Notes: generated by a model not told the origin, from the letters alone. A DNA stretch of 48,409 nt from an uncultured Pelagibacteraceae bacterium (GCA_902522115.1 CABYUV010000009.1:1-48409); one strand, 5' to 3'; positions 7,460 through 16,036 are shown, counted from the first letter of the stretch. A program made the numbers and translations.

Positions 7460-8450
7460 TAGACCATTTTCCTTGAGCAGCTAAAGTACACATTTTAGCC
7501 CTATGATTAAAAGTAGTTTGAGTTGCCTCTACATTTTTAATATCATTAGACCAAACTTTTAAAGCACTTTGTTGAAGAGCTCTTCCATATGAATAGGTCA
7601 TTATAAAATTAGTGTTGTTGTTTTTATTTATCAAATTTAAATTCTCCGTAGCCTCAATTTCTGATTGTCCGCCAGATAAAAAAGCTATTCCAGGAACTTC
7701 ACTAGGTACACAATTTTTAAGACATTCCAACGTTTTGATAGAAACTTCTTCACCAGAAATTTTATTTTCTGATAGGTTACCAGACAAAATCATATTCGGT
7801 TTTAAAATAATTCCCGATAAATCAACTTTGTGTAAAATTAGCTCCTCAAAACATTTTTTAATAACTTCTGATGTTTTATTAAAACAAACTTCTGCAGAAT
7901 GGTTTCCATCCATTAATACCTCAGGTTCTACTATTGGAACCATTCCATTCTCTTGAACTAGTGCAGAGTATCTAGCAAGTGCATGGGCATTACTACTTAC
8001 TGCCAGTTTGCTTGGATAATTTTCACCAATAGAATAGACGCCTCTCCATTTTGTAAATCTTGCTCCAAGTTCATAATATTTTTTTAATCTATCTCTAAGG
8101 CCGTCTAATCCTTCTGTAACTTTTTCTTTAGGAGAATTTGCTAAATCTTTTGCACCAGTATCAACTTTAATTCCGGGAACTGCACCTGAACTAGATATTA
8201 AATTTGGTATTGATTTTCCTGTGCTTGAAATTTGATTGATGGTTTCATCGTAAAGAATAACACCACCTATATAATCCTTCATTCCATCCGATGAAAAAAG
8301 AATTTCTCTGAAGGAAAGTCTATTTTCTGGTGTTGATTTGACATTTACTGTTTCAAGTCTTTTCGTCATAGTTCCATTGCTTTCATCAGCCGCAAGTATA
8401 CCTTTGCCATTGGAAATTATTTTAAGTGCAATTTTATTTAAAGCTGACAT
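7440..8450 (-). CDS. fba: Class I fructose-bisphosphate aldolase
   Basis: At 336 aa this is the metal-independent, Schiff-base aldolase of the type shared with animals and plants. Active-site residues are visible: D22 (LAADESNG), K134 (FTKWR), E175 and E177 (IVEPEV) and the Schiff-base lysine K217 in GIILKPNM. It interconverts fructose-1,6-bisphosphate with dihydroxyacetone phosphate and glyceraldehyde-3-phosphate. It lies in one co-directional cluster behind tkt, gap and pgk, with a 1-base gap after pgk, so the four carbon enzymes are probably co-expressed. Symbols fba, fda and fbaB are used for such genes in different genomes. Confidence 0.93.
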   Translation of the reverse strand: MSALNKIALKIISNGKGILAADESNGTMTKRLETVNVKSTPENRLSFREILFSSDGMKDYIGGVILYDETINQISSTGKSIPNLISSSGAVPGIKVDTGAKDLANSPKEKVTEGLDGLRDRLKKYYELGARFTKWRGVYSIGENYPSKLAVSSNAHALARYSALVQENGMVPIVEPEVLMDGNHSAEVCFNKTSEVIKKCFEELILHKVDLSGIILKPNMILSGNLSENKISGEEVSIKTLECLKNCVPSEVPGIAFLSGGQSEIEATENLNLINKNNNTNFIMTYSYGRALQQSALKVWSNDIKNVEATQTTFNHRAKMCTLAAQGKWSSELENK

Positions 8451-8451
8451 T

Positions 8452-9630
8452 TTAATTTAATGCGGTTATACCAGGAAGGTTTTTACCTTCAAGATATTCT
8501 AAAAAAGCTCCACCTGCAGTTGAAACAAAATTAAACTCATTAACAGCTTTTAAATTATTTATTAAAGAAACTGTGTCCCCACCACCGATAACTGAAAAAA
8601 TTTTGTTTGTTTTATTATTTTCAATTATTTTTTTTGCTATTTGAATACTTCCATAAGAAAAATTTGGATTTTCAAAATATCCTGCGGGTCCATTCCAAAG
8701 TATAGTTTTACTATTATCAATAATTTTTGTTATTTTATCAATAGTTTTTGGACCAATATCTAATATCATTTCATCAGATAATATTTTACCAATTTCTTTC
8801 TTTTGGGGAGATCCATTTAAATGTTTGGATACAACTACATCCTCTGGATAGATTATTTTACATTTCTTTTTTTTTGAAAGAGAGATGATTTCTTCAATTA
8901 TTTTATCACAATTTTTTTCTATTATAGATTTTCCAATGCTATTTCCAAAATATTTTATAAAATTATTAGCCATACCTCCAACAATTATAATATTGTCAAA
9001 TTTAGGAATTAAATTTTTAATAACATTAATCTTAGTTGAAATTTTAGATCCACCAATAATACAAGTAATTGGTCTGGTAATTTCAGAAGTTATTTTATTA
9101 AGTGCATTCACTTCTAAGTCTAGCTGTAACCCAGAAAACGAGGGTAAGAATTTTGGAATTTCACAAATAGAGGAATGAGCTCTATGTGAACAAGAAAAAG
9201 CGTCATTTACATATATATCTCCAAGACTCGACAGATGTTCTGCAAACTTATTATCATTTTGCTCTTCTTCTGAATAAAATCTAATATTTTCTAAAATAAA
9301 AATATTCTCATTATATTCATTGAAGAAATCTTTACTTTTTATTTCTTTTATATTTTCAGTAATAAGTTTTACTTTCTTTTTTAATTTATTTTGCAATTCT
9401 GTACAAATCGGTTCCAGAGAAAGCTCTTTATCTGTTTTACCTTTTGGCCTTCCAACATGAGATAAAATTATAATTTTAGCTTTTTCTTTAATCAAAAAAT
9501 TTAATGTAGGAAGAATTTTATCAATTCTTGTTGTGTCTGTTATCTTGTCTCTTTCCAAAGGGACATTCAAATCTAGTCTTAATAATATTTTTTTATTGTT
9601 TAGATTTTTTTCGTTTATAATACTTCTCAT
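8452..9630 (-). CDS. pgk: Phosphoglycerate kinase
   Basis: A 392-aa protein with the standard PGK layout: LLRLDLNVPL near the N-terminus, the substrate region with HVGRPKGK, and the C-terminal nucleotide domain with GGGDTVS and STAGGAFLEYLEGK. It transfers phosphate between 1,3-bisphosphoglycerate and ADP and is used in both glycolysis and gluconeogenesis. Its start overlaps the gap stop by one base (TAATG). Length and motifs are normal, with no interruptions. Confidence 0.96.
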   Translation of the reverse strand: MRSIINEKNLNNKKILLRLDLNVPLERDKITDTTRIDKILPTLNFLIKEKAKIIILSHVGRPKGKTDKELSLEPICTELQNKLKKKVKLITENIKEIKSKDFFNEYNENIFILENIRFYSEEEQNDNKFAEHLSSLGDIYVNDAFSCSHRAHSSICEIPKFLPSFSGLQLDLEVNALNKITSEITRPITCIIGGSKISTKINVIKNLIPKFDNIIIVGGMANNFIKYFGNSIGKSIIEKNCDKIIEEIISLSKKKKCKIIYPEDVVVSKHLNGSPQKKEIGKILSDEMILDIGPKTIDKITKIIDNSKTILWNGPAGYFENPNFSYGSIQIAKKIIENNKTNKIFSVIGGGDTVSLINNLKAVNEFNFVSTAGGAFLEYLEGKNLPGITALN

Positions 9631-10637
9631 TAATAGATCTTATGCAAAGTTTCAGCGATATCACACATTCTATTAGAAAAGCCCCACTCATTATCATACC
9701 AGGCTGATATTTTTCCCATATTACTTCCAACAACATTTGTTAAAGAAGCATCTACTATTGCGGAAGCAGGATGATGATTAAAATCTACAGATACTAATTT
9801 TTCTTGAGTAACTTCTAAGATGTTTTTTAATTTATTTTTCGATGCTTGTTCAAAGGCATCATTAATTTTTTTTATATTAATATCTTTTTTTGTACAAAAA
9901 ACTAATTCAACAAGAGAAACATTGGGAGTGGGCACCCTCATCGCGATACCTTCTAATTTTCCTTTGAGATTTGGTATTATTTCTCCTATTGCTTTCGAAG
10001 CTCCTGTTGAGGTAGGAACTATTGATTGACTCGCTGATCTCGCTCTTCTTGGATCTTTGTGTGAATTATCTAAAATTCTCTGATCGCTAGTAAATGCATG
10101 AATTGTAGTCATGAAACCTTTTTCAATTTCAAATTTTTCATCAAGAACACTGGTTACTGGTGCTAGACAATTAGTTGTGCACGAAGCTGCAGATATTATT
10201 TTATCTTCTTTAGTAATTATGTTTTCATTAACACCAAATACTATTGTTTTATCAGCATTTTTACATGGAGCAGAAACGATTACCTTTTTTGCACCATTTT
10301 CTATATGAGCAAGAAGCTTTTCTTTCGAATTAAATTTTCCAGTACACTCGAAAACATAATCAACATCATGTTTTTTCCAATTTATGTCTTCAATTTTCGT
10401 TTCTTGAGAAAAGGTAATTTTATTTTTATTAATTATTAAATGATTTGGATCATAATCTAAATCAGCATTTAATTTTCCATGTATAGAATCATATTTGATT
10501 AATTTAGATGTAGTTTCTGAATTTGACCTGTTGTTTATATGGTTAATTTTCAAATTTTTATTTTTACTTTCGACAATTGATCTAACAACCATACGACCAA
10601 TCCGTCCCATTCCATTAATTCCAATTTTAATTGTCAT
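9630..10637 (-). CDS. gap: Glyceraldehyde-3-phosphate dehydrogenase, probably able to use NADP(H)
   Basis: A 335-aa GAPDH with intact catalytic residues: C153 in SAASCTTNCLAP and H180 in TTIHAFTSDQR. The Rossmann motif GINGMGRIGR is at 6-15. Two cofactor positions are unusual. The Asp that ends the second strand and binds the adenosine ribose of NAD is replaced: HINNRS (33-38) has N36 followed by R37 where most enzymes read IND. The LP pair (187/188 in Bacillus numbering) is replaced by N191-S192 in ILDNSHKD; Ser at 188 is typical of photosynthetic NADP-accepting GAPDH. Together these suggest NADP(H) or dual use. The gene sits one base from tkt and overlaps pgk. Confidence 0.95.
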   Translation of the reverse strand: MTIKIGINGMGRIGRMVVRSIVESKNKNLKINHINNRSNSETTSKLIKYDSIHGKLNADLDYDPNHLIINKNKITFSQETKIEDINWKKHDVDYVFECTGKFNSKEKLLAHIENGAKKVIVSAPCKNADKTIVFGVNENIITKEDKIISAASCTTNCLAPVTSVLDEKFEIEKGFMTTIHAFTSDQRILDNSHKDPRRARSASQSIVPTSTGASKAIGEIIPNLKGKLEGIAMRVPTPNVSLVELVFCTKKDINIKKINDAFEQASKNKLKNILEVTQEKLVSVDFNHHPASAIVDASLTNVVGSNMGKISAWYDNEWGFSNRMCDIAETLHKIY

Positions 10638-10638
10638 T

Positions 10639-12597
10639 TTATTTATTTAATAATTTTTTAGTGATATTTTTAATGTTTGTACTCTCTAGTCCAAAATATT
10701 TATAAATATCTTTAAAGGGTGCACTTTTTCCGAATTCATCAATTCCAAAAGAAATACCGTTATCGCCTACATATTTTTTCCAACAATCGCTTGATCCAGC
10801 TTCGATTGATATTTTAAATTTTGTTTCATCTAAAATTTTATTTTTATAAGATTTTGATTGTAATTCAAAAAGTTCCATACAAGGCATTGATACCACTTTG
10901 GAATATATTTTATCTTTGGCTAATTTATGGCTAACCTCTAACGCTAGATTAACTTCAGATCCACTCGCTAATATTGTTAGATTAATTTTTTTATTTGTTC
11001 TTAAAACTTCATAAGCACCTAATGAGCATAAGTTTTTATTTAAGTATGTTTTTCTTACTGGATTTAAATTTTGTCTTGTTAAAGATAGAACGCTAGGTGT
11101 TTTTGAGCTTTTTAATGCATGTTCCCAACACTCGATAGTTTCAATTCTGTCTGCAGGTCTGAATACATTTAGGTTAGGTATAGCTCGTAAGCCTGAAAGT
11201 TGTTCTATAGGTTGATGGGTAGGGCCGTCTTCTCCGAGCCCAATAGAGTCATGAGTCATTACATAAATGACTCTTTTTTTCATTAAGGCAGACAATCTGA
11301 TCGAAGGTCTACAATAATCAGAAAATATTAAAAAAGTACCTCCATAAGGAATCAGATTGCTATGAAGTGCGATACCATTCATAATCCCACTCATTGCGTG
11401 TTCTCTAACTCCATAGTGAATGTAATCACCAGTAAAATCTCCAGGTTTAATTATTTTATGGTTTTTAGTTTTTGTATTATTTGATCCCGCTAAATCAGCA
11501 GAGCCACCAATTAAATTATTTTTTTGTCTTGTTAATGCATTCAATGTCATTTCTGAACATTTTCTAGTAGCTAAACTTTTTGGCTCTTTTATTGCATTCT
11601 CTTTTTCTTTCTTAAGCACCGCTGTAAAGTTATTTTTTAAAGTTTGATTAAATTTTATTTTTTTTCTTTTAAATGCCTTGTTCCATTTTTTTTCTAGAAT
11701 TCCTCCTCTTTGACCAATTTTTCTCCATTCATTTAAAAGTTTATTTGGGATATCAAAAGGTTTGGTTTTCCAATTTAAGGCTTTTCTTACAAGTTTGATT
11801 TCATCTACTCCCAATGGACTTCCATGGGACGATGCTTTTCCTGATTTATTTGGTGAACCATATCCAATCTTTGTTTTACAAGAAATCACAGTAGGTTTTT
11901 TAGCTTTTTGAACTTTTTTTAGTGCTTTAAAAATTTCTTTTTCATTATGACCGTTGATAGAAATATAACCCCAACCATATCCTTCAAATCTTTTTTTAAA
12001 ATTATCTGAAACCGATAGATTTGTTGGACCATCAATTGAAATTGAATTGTTATCAAATAGCATAACTAAATTTTTAAGTTTTAAATGTCCCGCTAAACTC
12101 ATCGCTTCATGACTTATTCCCTCCATTAAGCATCCATCTCCAGCTAAAACATAAGTTTTGTGATTAATTAAATCTTTACCTAATTTATTTTTTAAAATTT
12201 CTTCAGCTATTGCAAAACCAACTGCATTAGATATACCTTGTCCGAGAGGACCTGTTGTAGTTTCAATACCTGTTTTCGGATGATATTCAGGATGTCCAGC
12301 ACAAATAGAATTAAGCTGCCTAAATTTTTTAATATTATTAATTGATATGCTTTTATATCCAGTTAGGTAAAGCAAAGAATATAAAAGCATAGAACCATGA
12401 CCAGCAGACAAAACAAATCTATCTCTATTCAACCAATCTGGATTCTTTGGATTAAATCTTAAAAAATTTTTGAATAACACTGTTGCAACATCTGCCATGC
12501 CCATTGGCATTCCCGGGTGACCTGAATTTGCTTTTTGAACAGCATCAATTGATAAAAATCTGATGCAATTAGCTAAATCATTGTGTAGTTTGCTCAA
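10639..12597 (-). CDS. tkt: Transketolase
   Basis: A 652-aa thiamine-diphosphate enzyme moving two-carbon units between pentose and hexose/triose phosphates. Landmarks are ANSGHPGMPMG near residue 25, the cofactor motif GDGCLMEGISHEAMSLAG, and PTHQPIEQLSGLRAIPN in the second domain. The start is a TTG (12597-12595), chosen because the following residues SKLHNDLANCIRFLSIDA align with the family N-terminus; a weak AGGA lies upstream. It is the first gene of the minus-strand run tkt-gap-pgk-fba. It depends on thiamine diphosphate, whose synthesis genes thiE and thiD are also in this window. Confidence 0.95.
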   Translation of the reverse strand: MSKLHNDLANCIRFLSIDAVQKANSGHPGMPMGMADVATVLFKNFLRFNPKNPDWLNRDRFVLSAGHGSMLLYSLLYLTGYKSISINNIKKFRQLNSICAGHPEYHPKTGIETTTGPLGQGISNAVGFAIAEEILKNKLGKDLINHKTYVLAGDGCLMEGISHEAMSLAGHLKLKNLVMLFDNNSISIDGPTNLSVSDNFKKRFEGYGWGYISINGHNEKEIFKALKKVQKAKKPTVISCKTKIGYGSPNKSGKASSHGSPLGVDEIKLVRKALNWKTKPFDIPNKLLNEWRKIGQRGGILEKKWNKAFKRKKIKFNQTLKNNFTAVLKKEKENAIKEPKSLATRKCSEMTLNALTRQKNNLIGGSADLAGSNNTKTKNHKIIKPGDFTGDYIHYGVREHAMSGIMNGIALHSNLIPYGGTFLIFSDYCRPSIRLSALMKKRVIYVMTHDSIGLGEDGPTHQPIEQLSGLRAIPNLNVFRPADRIETIECWEHALKSSKTPSVLSLTRQNLNPVRKTYLNKNLCSLGAYEVLRTNKKINLTILASGSEVNLALEVSHKLAKDKIYSKVVSMPCMELFELQSKSYKNKILDETKFKISIEAGSSDCWKKYVGDNGISFGIDEFGKSAPFKDIYKYFGLESTNIKNITKKLLNK

Positions 12598-12650
12598 AAT
12601 TATCCTGACTAGACTAAGAAGAATCTATTTAATAATATAAACATATATAT
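12598..12650. promoter_or_regulatory. Divergent promoter region, tkt / DUF4164 gene
   Basis: This 53-base gap separates the divergent starts of tkt and the DUF4164 coiled-coil gene, so it should contain both promoters. For the plus strand a candidate is TAGACT (12610-12615), a 17-base spacer and TAATAT (12633-12638). No convincing pair was found for the minus strand. The region ends in an alternating AT run. Confidence 0.4.
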
Positions 12651-12974
12651 ATGAATTCTATAAACGAAAAAGAAAAAAAATTAAATATTGCATTAGATGA
12701 ATTAAAAAATTTAGATCTAAGAAATCCTCAATTACAAAAAAATATTGAAAATTTAAGCACAAAACAAAATCAATTAGAAATTGAAAAAACACAGATTGAG
12801 GAAAAATATAAAACGTTACTCGAGGAACATGAAAATCTATCAAAAAAACTTGAGGATTTAAAAAACAAAGAAAAGTTGGAAGAAAGAAAACAAATTGAAT
12901 TTTCTGAAAAAATTGACGAACTTAATCAAGAAACTGACACACTATTGGATGAAATAGATAAATGGCAAATGTAA
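12651..12974 (+). CDS. DUF4164-like coiled-coil protein upstream of zapA
   Basis: A 107-aa, highly charged protein consisting almost entirely of predicted coiled coil (Glu/Lys/Leu heptads from about residue 5 to 100) with no hydrophobic segment or signal peptide. Size and position directly before zapA match the DUF4164 family of Alphaproteobacteria, whose function is not known. Its end overlaps the zapA start by 13 bases, which suggests translational coupling and therefore a role related to cell division, by inference only. Confidence 0.7.
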   Translation: MNSINEKEKKLNIALDELKNLDLRNPQLQKNIENLSTKQNQLEIEKTQIEEKYKTLLEEHENLSKKLEDLKNKEKLEERKQIEFSEKIDELNQETDTLLDEIDKWQM

Positions 12975-13408
12975 GTATAAAATTTAACAACAAAGAGTTT
13001 TTGCTCGCTTGTGAAGATGGACAAGAGGAGCACCTAGAAGAATTGTTAATTCAGATTAACAAAAAGTTTAATAATTTAAAAAATGATTTGGGAAATCTAG
13101 GTGAAAATAAATTATTATTAATTACAGCTGTAAAAATAATGGATGAATATTACGAAACTAAGAAAAAAGTAGATCAAAAAAAAGATGAATTAAACGATCT
13201 ATCAAAAAAATTTAAAGAACTAAAATCTCTAATTTACGATTATAGGGACACAAAAGAATCTGAAATTGAAAACCTAAATCTCGATCATGAAAATTTAAAA
13301 CAAGAAATTGAAGATAATCAAAAAAAATACGAAAATTTAATTGATGAAGCTGCTGATCAAATATCAAATTTTGTAAAAAAAGCAAAATTAGAAAATATTT
13401 CAAAGTAG
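12962..13408 (+). CDS. zapA: Cell division protein ZapA
   Basis: A 148-aa protein whose N-terminus (VSIKFNNKEFLLACEDGQEEHLEELLIQINKK in part) matches the ZapA head domain, followed by a long C-terminal coiled coil. ZapA cross-links FtsZ filaments and promotes Z-ring formation. It is longer than E. coli ZapA because the coiled coil is extended by about 35 residues. It follows the DUF4164 gene with a 13-base overlap and precedes the 5-FCL gene by 4 bases, so there is no room for the 6S RNA gene often found between zapA and 5-FCL genes. Confidence 0.85.
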   Translation: MANVSIKFNNKEFLLACEDGQEEHLEELLIQINKKFNNLKNDLGNLGENKLLLITAVKIMDEYYETKKKVDQKKDELNDLSKKFKELKSLIYDYRDTKESEIENLNLDHENLKQEIEDNQKKYENLIDEAADQISNFVKKAKLENISK

Positions 13409-13412
13409 GTCT

Positions 13413-13958
13413 GTGAGCAAATCTAAACTAAGAAGTAAAATTTTAAATCTTAGAAAAAAAAATTCGAATAAAAAACTTAGTCTTAATCCTGATAGAATTT
13501 ATCGATTTTTAAAAAAAAATAAAATTAATTTCAAAAATGTAGGAGGGTATTACCCTTGTAATTATGAGATTGATGATTTGGATACGCTTTATTTTTTAAG
13601 AAACAAAAAGGCAAATATTTCCTTGCCAATAATTAGAGAAAATAAGCATATGGATTTTTTTGAATGGATAAATAAAGATCCTTTAAAAATTAATAAGTAT
13701 GGAATTGCTGAGCCAACTTTAGGAAAGAAAATTTACCCAGATATAATATTTGTTCCTTTGGTAGCTTATGATGATGATTTGAATAGATTAGGTTATGGTG
13801 GAGGATTTTATGATCGTTACTTAGAAAAAGTATCTAAAATAAAAAAAATATTTAAAATTGGATTAGGATTTTCATACCAGGAGATAAAAAAAATACCTAT
13901 CAATAAGTATGATAAGAAACTTGATTTAATAATAAACGAGAAAAAAATTATTCAATGA
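13413..13958 (+). CDS. fthC: 5-formyltetrahydrofolate cyclo-ligase
   Basis: A 181-aa protein of the 5-FCL family (also ygfA), which converts 5-formyl-THF to 5,10-methenyl-THF using ATP. The C-terminal signature LGYGGGFYDRYL (126-137) and the preceding VPLVAYDDDLNRLG are clear. The start is GTG at 13413, chosen because the next residues (SKSKLRSKILNLRKK) correspond to the family's basic N-terminal ATP-binding region. Its stop overlaps the ymdB-like start by 4 bases. Confidence 0.9.
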   Translation: MSKSKLRSKILNLRKKNSNKKLSLNPDRIYRFLKKNKINFKNVGGYYPCNYEIDDLDTLYFLRNKKANISLPIIRENKHMDFFEWINKDPLKINKYGIAEPTLGKKIYPDIIFVPLVAYDDDLNRLGYGGGFYDRYLEKVSKIKKIFKIGLGFSYQEIKKIPINKYDKKLDLIINEKKIIQ

Positions 13959-14758
13959 GAATTTTATTTTTAGGAGATGTTGTTGGAATATCAGGATGTT
14001 CTAAATTAACAAGTAATTTATTAAATGAAATTGATAAAAACAAAATCGATTTTGTAATAGTAAACGGTGAAAATGCAGCAGTTCAAGGTGTGGGGCTAAC
14101 TAAAGAAATATGTAACGATTTTTTTAATTGTGGAGTTGATGTTATCACAACCGGCAATCATGTTTGGGATCAAAAAGAAATTATGGAATTTATTGATCAA
14201 GAAGAAAGATTATTAAGACCTAAAAATTTATTTGAACCTGCACCAGGAAAAGGTTTTCAGATTTATAAAATAAAGAATGATATAAAAATTGGAGTTCTTA
14301 ATTTGATGGGTAACGTTTTTATGAAAAAGTGTGAAGATGTTTTTGAAACTTCTCAAAAATTTTTAAAAGAAAATGAAATAAAAAAGGATTTTGATTTACT
14401 TGTAGTTGATTTCCATGGTGAAATTACTAGCGAAAAAAATGCTATAGGACATCTTTTTGATGGAAAGGCAACTCTCGTGGTTGGAACCCATACTCATATT
14501 CCAACAAATGATGCCAGAATACTTAATAATGGCACTGGATATCAAACCGATGCAGGTATGTGTGGGGATTATGACTCAGTGATTGGAATGAATAAAGAAA
14601 ATTCCTTGAATAGATTTTTAAAAAAGAATTCAGTGAAACACTTTCCCGCTACTGGAGATGGTACTTTGTGTGGTGTTATAGTAGATTGTGATATAAAAAC
14701 AGGTTTAGCAATAGACATCAAAAGCTATGTATACGGAAATCAACTAAAAAATATTTAA
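13955..14758 (+). CDS. ymdB: YmdB-family metallophosphoesterase (TIGR00282)
   Basis: A 267-aa member of the YmdB/DR1281 group of calcineurin-like phosphoesterases. Metal ligands appear in order: GDVVG (7-11), NGENAAVQGVGLT, TTGNHVWD, VVDFHGE, and GTHTHIPTND, then the family-specific YQTDAGMCGDYDSVIGM block. Studied members hydrolyse 2',3'-cyclic nucleotides and affect RNA turnover. It overlaps the preceding gene by 4 bases and lies 5 bases before yebC. Physiological substrate here is unknown. Confidence 0.88.
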   Translation: MRILFLGDVVGISGCSKLTSNLLNEIDKNKIDFVIVNGENAAVQGVGLTKEICNDFFNCGVDVITTGNHVWDQKEIMEFIDQEERLLRPKNLFEPAPGKGFQIYKIKNDIKIGVLNLMGNVFMKKCEDVFETSQKFLKENEIKKDFDLLVVDFHGEITSEKNAIGHLFDGKATLVVGTHTHIPTNDARILNNGTGYQTDAGMCGDYDSVIGMNKENSLNRFLKKNSVKHFPATGDGTLCGVIVDCDIKTGLAIDIKSYVYGNQLKNI

Positions 14759-14763
14759 AGATC

Positions 14764-15489
14764 ATGGCAGGACATTCACATTGGGCAGGAATAAAACATA
14801 AAAAAGGTAAGGCTGATAAGCAAAGATCAAAGATATTTTCAAAATTATCTAAAGAGATTACTGTTGCAGCAAAACTTGGTGACAAAGATCCAGCAATGAA
14901 CCCTAGACTAAGATCTGCAGTACAGGCTGCCAGATCTGCAAATATGCCTAAAGATAATATTGAAAGAGCAATAGATAAATCTTCTGCAGCTACAGGATCA
15001 AATTTTGAAAATTTAAGATACGAGGGGTTTGGACCAGAAAAGATTGCTGTTATAGTTGAAACTTTAACAGACAACAAAAATAGGACCGCATCAAATATTA
15101 GAACTATTTTTCAAAAAAGTGGTGGGAGTTTAGGAACTCAAGGTTCAGCATCTCACAATTTTCAACAATTGGGCATAATCAAAATTGATAAAAAAGAGAT
15201 ATCTGATGAAAAAATTTTAGATTTAGCGATTGAGTCAGGAGCTGATGAATGTTTTTCTAATGAGGATTATCATGAGGTCCAGTGTCAAATGAGCGAAATA
15301 TACAATGTAAAAAAAATTCTTGAGAAAATTATTACGAATTTTATTTCTACAGAAATTGAATGGGTCCCATTAAATAGTGTTGAGGTAAATAAAGAAAATA
15401 AAGATAATGTTGTAGATTTTTTAGAAACTCTTGAGGAAGATGACGATGTCCAGAACGTTTATTCAAACGTTAATTTAGGGGGTATTTAA
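14764..15489 (+). CDS. yebC: YebC/PmpR family protein (transcription or translation factor)
   Basis: A 241-aa protein opening with MAGHSHWAGIKHKKGKADKQ, the invariant YebC N-terminus, followed by the GFGPEKIAVIVETLTDNKNRT block. The family was described as transcriptional regulators (PmpR) and more recently as factors that help ribosomes through proline-rich stretches. In many proteobacteria it precedes ruvC-ruvA-ruvB; here a RuvC-like gene follows with a 1-base overlap, but ruvA and ruvB do not. Confidence 0.94.
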   Translation: MAGHSHWAGIKHKKGKADKQRSKIFSKLSKEITVAAKLGDKDPAMNPRLRSAVQAARSANMPKDNIERAIDKSSAATGSNFENLRYEGFGPEKIAVIVETLTDNKNRTASNIRTIFQKSGGSLGTQGSASHNFQQLGIIKIDKKEISDEKILDLAIESGADECFSNEDYHEVQCQMSEIYNVKKILEKIITNFISTEIEWVPLNSVEVNKENKDNVVDFLETLEEDDDVQNVYSNVNLGGI

Positions 15490-15983
15490 TGATGATTATT
15501 GGAATTGATCCAGGCATCTCAGGTTCAATCTGTTTTTTTCAAGATGGTACAATAAAAGACGTAATTGAAATGCCAACCATGACAGATGGCAAGAAGAATA
15601 AAAGACAAGTAAATGGTGCTCAAATATTTAATGAAATTAGTGAAAGGATAAACAAATTTGATAAAAAAAATATAAAAGTTGTAATTGAACAAGTCTCTGC
15701 AATGCCTGGACAAGGCGTTACTAGCATGTTTAATTTTGGTCAATCTTTTGGTATTTTAAAAGGAATATGCAGCGCAATGCATTTACCTGTTTACTATGTA
15801 AGGCCTGCTAAGTGGAAAAAATATTTTAACCTTATTAATTCAGAAAAAGATGCGAGTAGAACAAGAGCTATTGAAATTTTTCCATATTTTTCATCACAAT
15901 TGTCAAAAAAAAAAGATAACAACAAGGCAGATGCTATTCTAATAGCTAGTTTTTTCTACGAAACTTATCAAAAAGAGGAATAA
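15489..15983 (+). CDS. RuvC-like Holliday junction nuclease
   Basis: A 164-aa protein with the RuvC/RNase H fold pattern: IIGIDPGISGS (3-13) carrying D7, VVIEQVSAMPGQG (64-76) carrying E67, and the helical end motif NNKADAILIASF with D148. The spacing fits RuvC resolvases, but several details differ from the standard bacterial protein: GISGSICF instead of the usual L-x-x-T-G-W/Y after GIDPG, an MPGQGVTSMFNFGQSFGI block, and N145 where the standard enzyme has Asp or His three residues before the last Asp. These resemble RuvC-like proteins found in phages. It lies in the ruvC position after yebC. Junction cleavage is likely; equivalence to RuvC is inferred. Confidence 0.75.
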   Translation: MMIIGIDPGISGSICFFQDGTIKDVIEMPTMTDGKKNKRQVNGAQIFNEISERINKFDKKNIKVVIEQVSAMPGQGVTSMFNFGQSFGILKGICSAMHLPVYYVRPAKWKKYFNLINSEKDASRTRAIEIFPYFSSQLSKKKDNNKADAILIASFFYETYQKEE

Positions 15984-16006
15984 TCAATTTAAATTAAAAG
16001 ACAAAA

Positions 16007-16030
16007 TCATGACACATTTACGTGTGATGA
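16007..16030 (+). repeat. Inverted repeat just upstream of tolQ
   Basis: TCAT-G-ACAC, a 6-base loop ATTTAC, then GTGT-G-ATGA: a 9-bp stem with a single G-G mismatch, ending 6 bases before the tolQ ATG. It fills much of the 53-base gap after the RuvC-like gene. It could be an RNA hairpin affecting tolQ translation or an operator. It has no T tract, so it is not a typical terminator. Confidence 0.4.
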
Positions 16031-16036
16031 GTAAGT

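Noticed and set aside
12640..12652. Alternating AT tract before the DUF4164-type gene as a regulatory repeat
   Set aside because: Short AT runs are expected by chance in DNA this AT-rich; no longer repeat structure accompanies it.
13381..13420. 6S RNA gene between zapA and the 5-FCL gene, its common place in proteobacteria
   Set aside because: Only 4 bases separate the two genes, so there is no room for it.
15489..15983. Prophage remnant suggested by the phage-like RuvC protein
   Set aside because: Both neighbours are core genes with tight spacing, and no other phage gene, repeat or attachment site is present.
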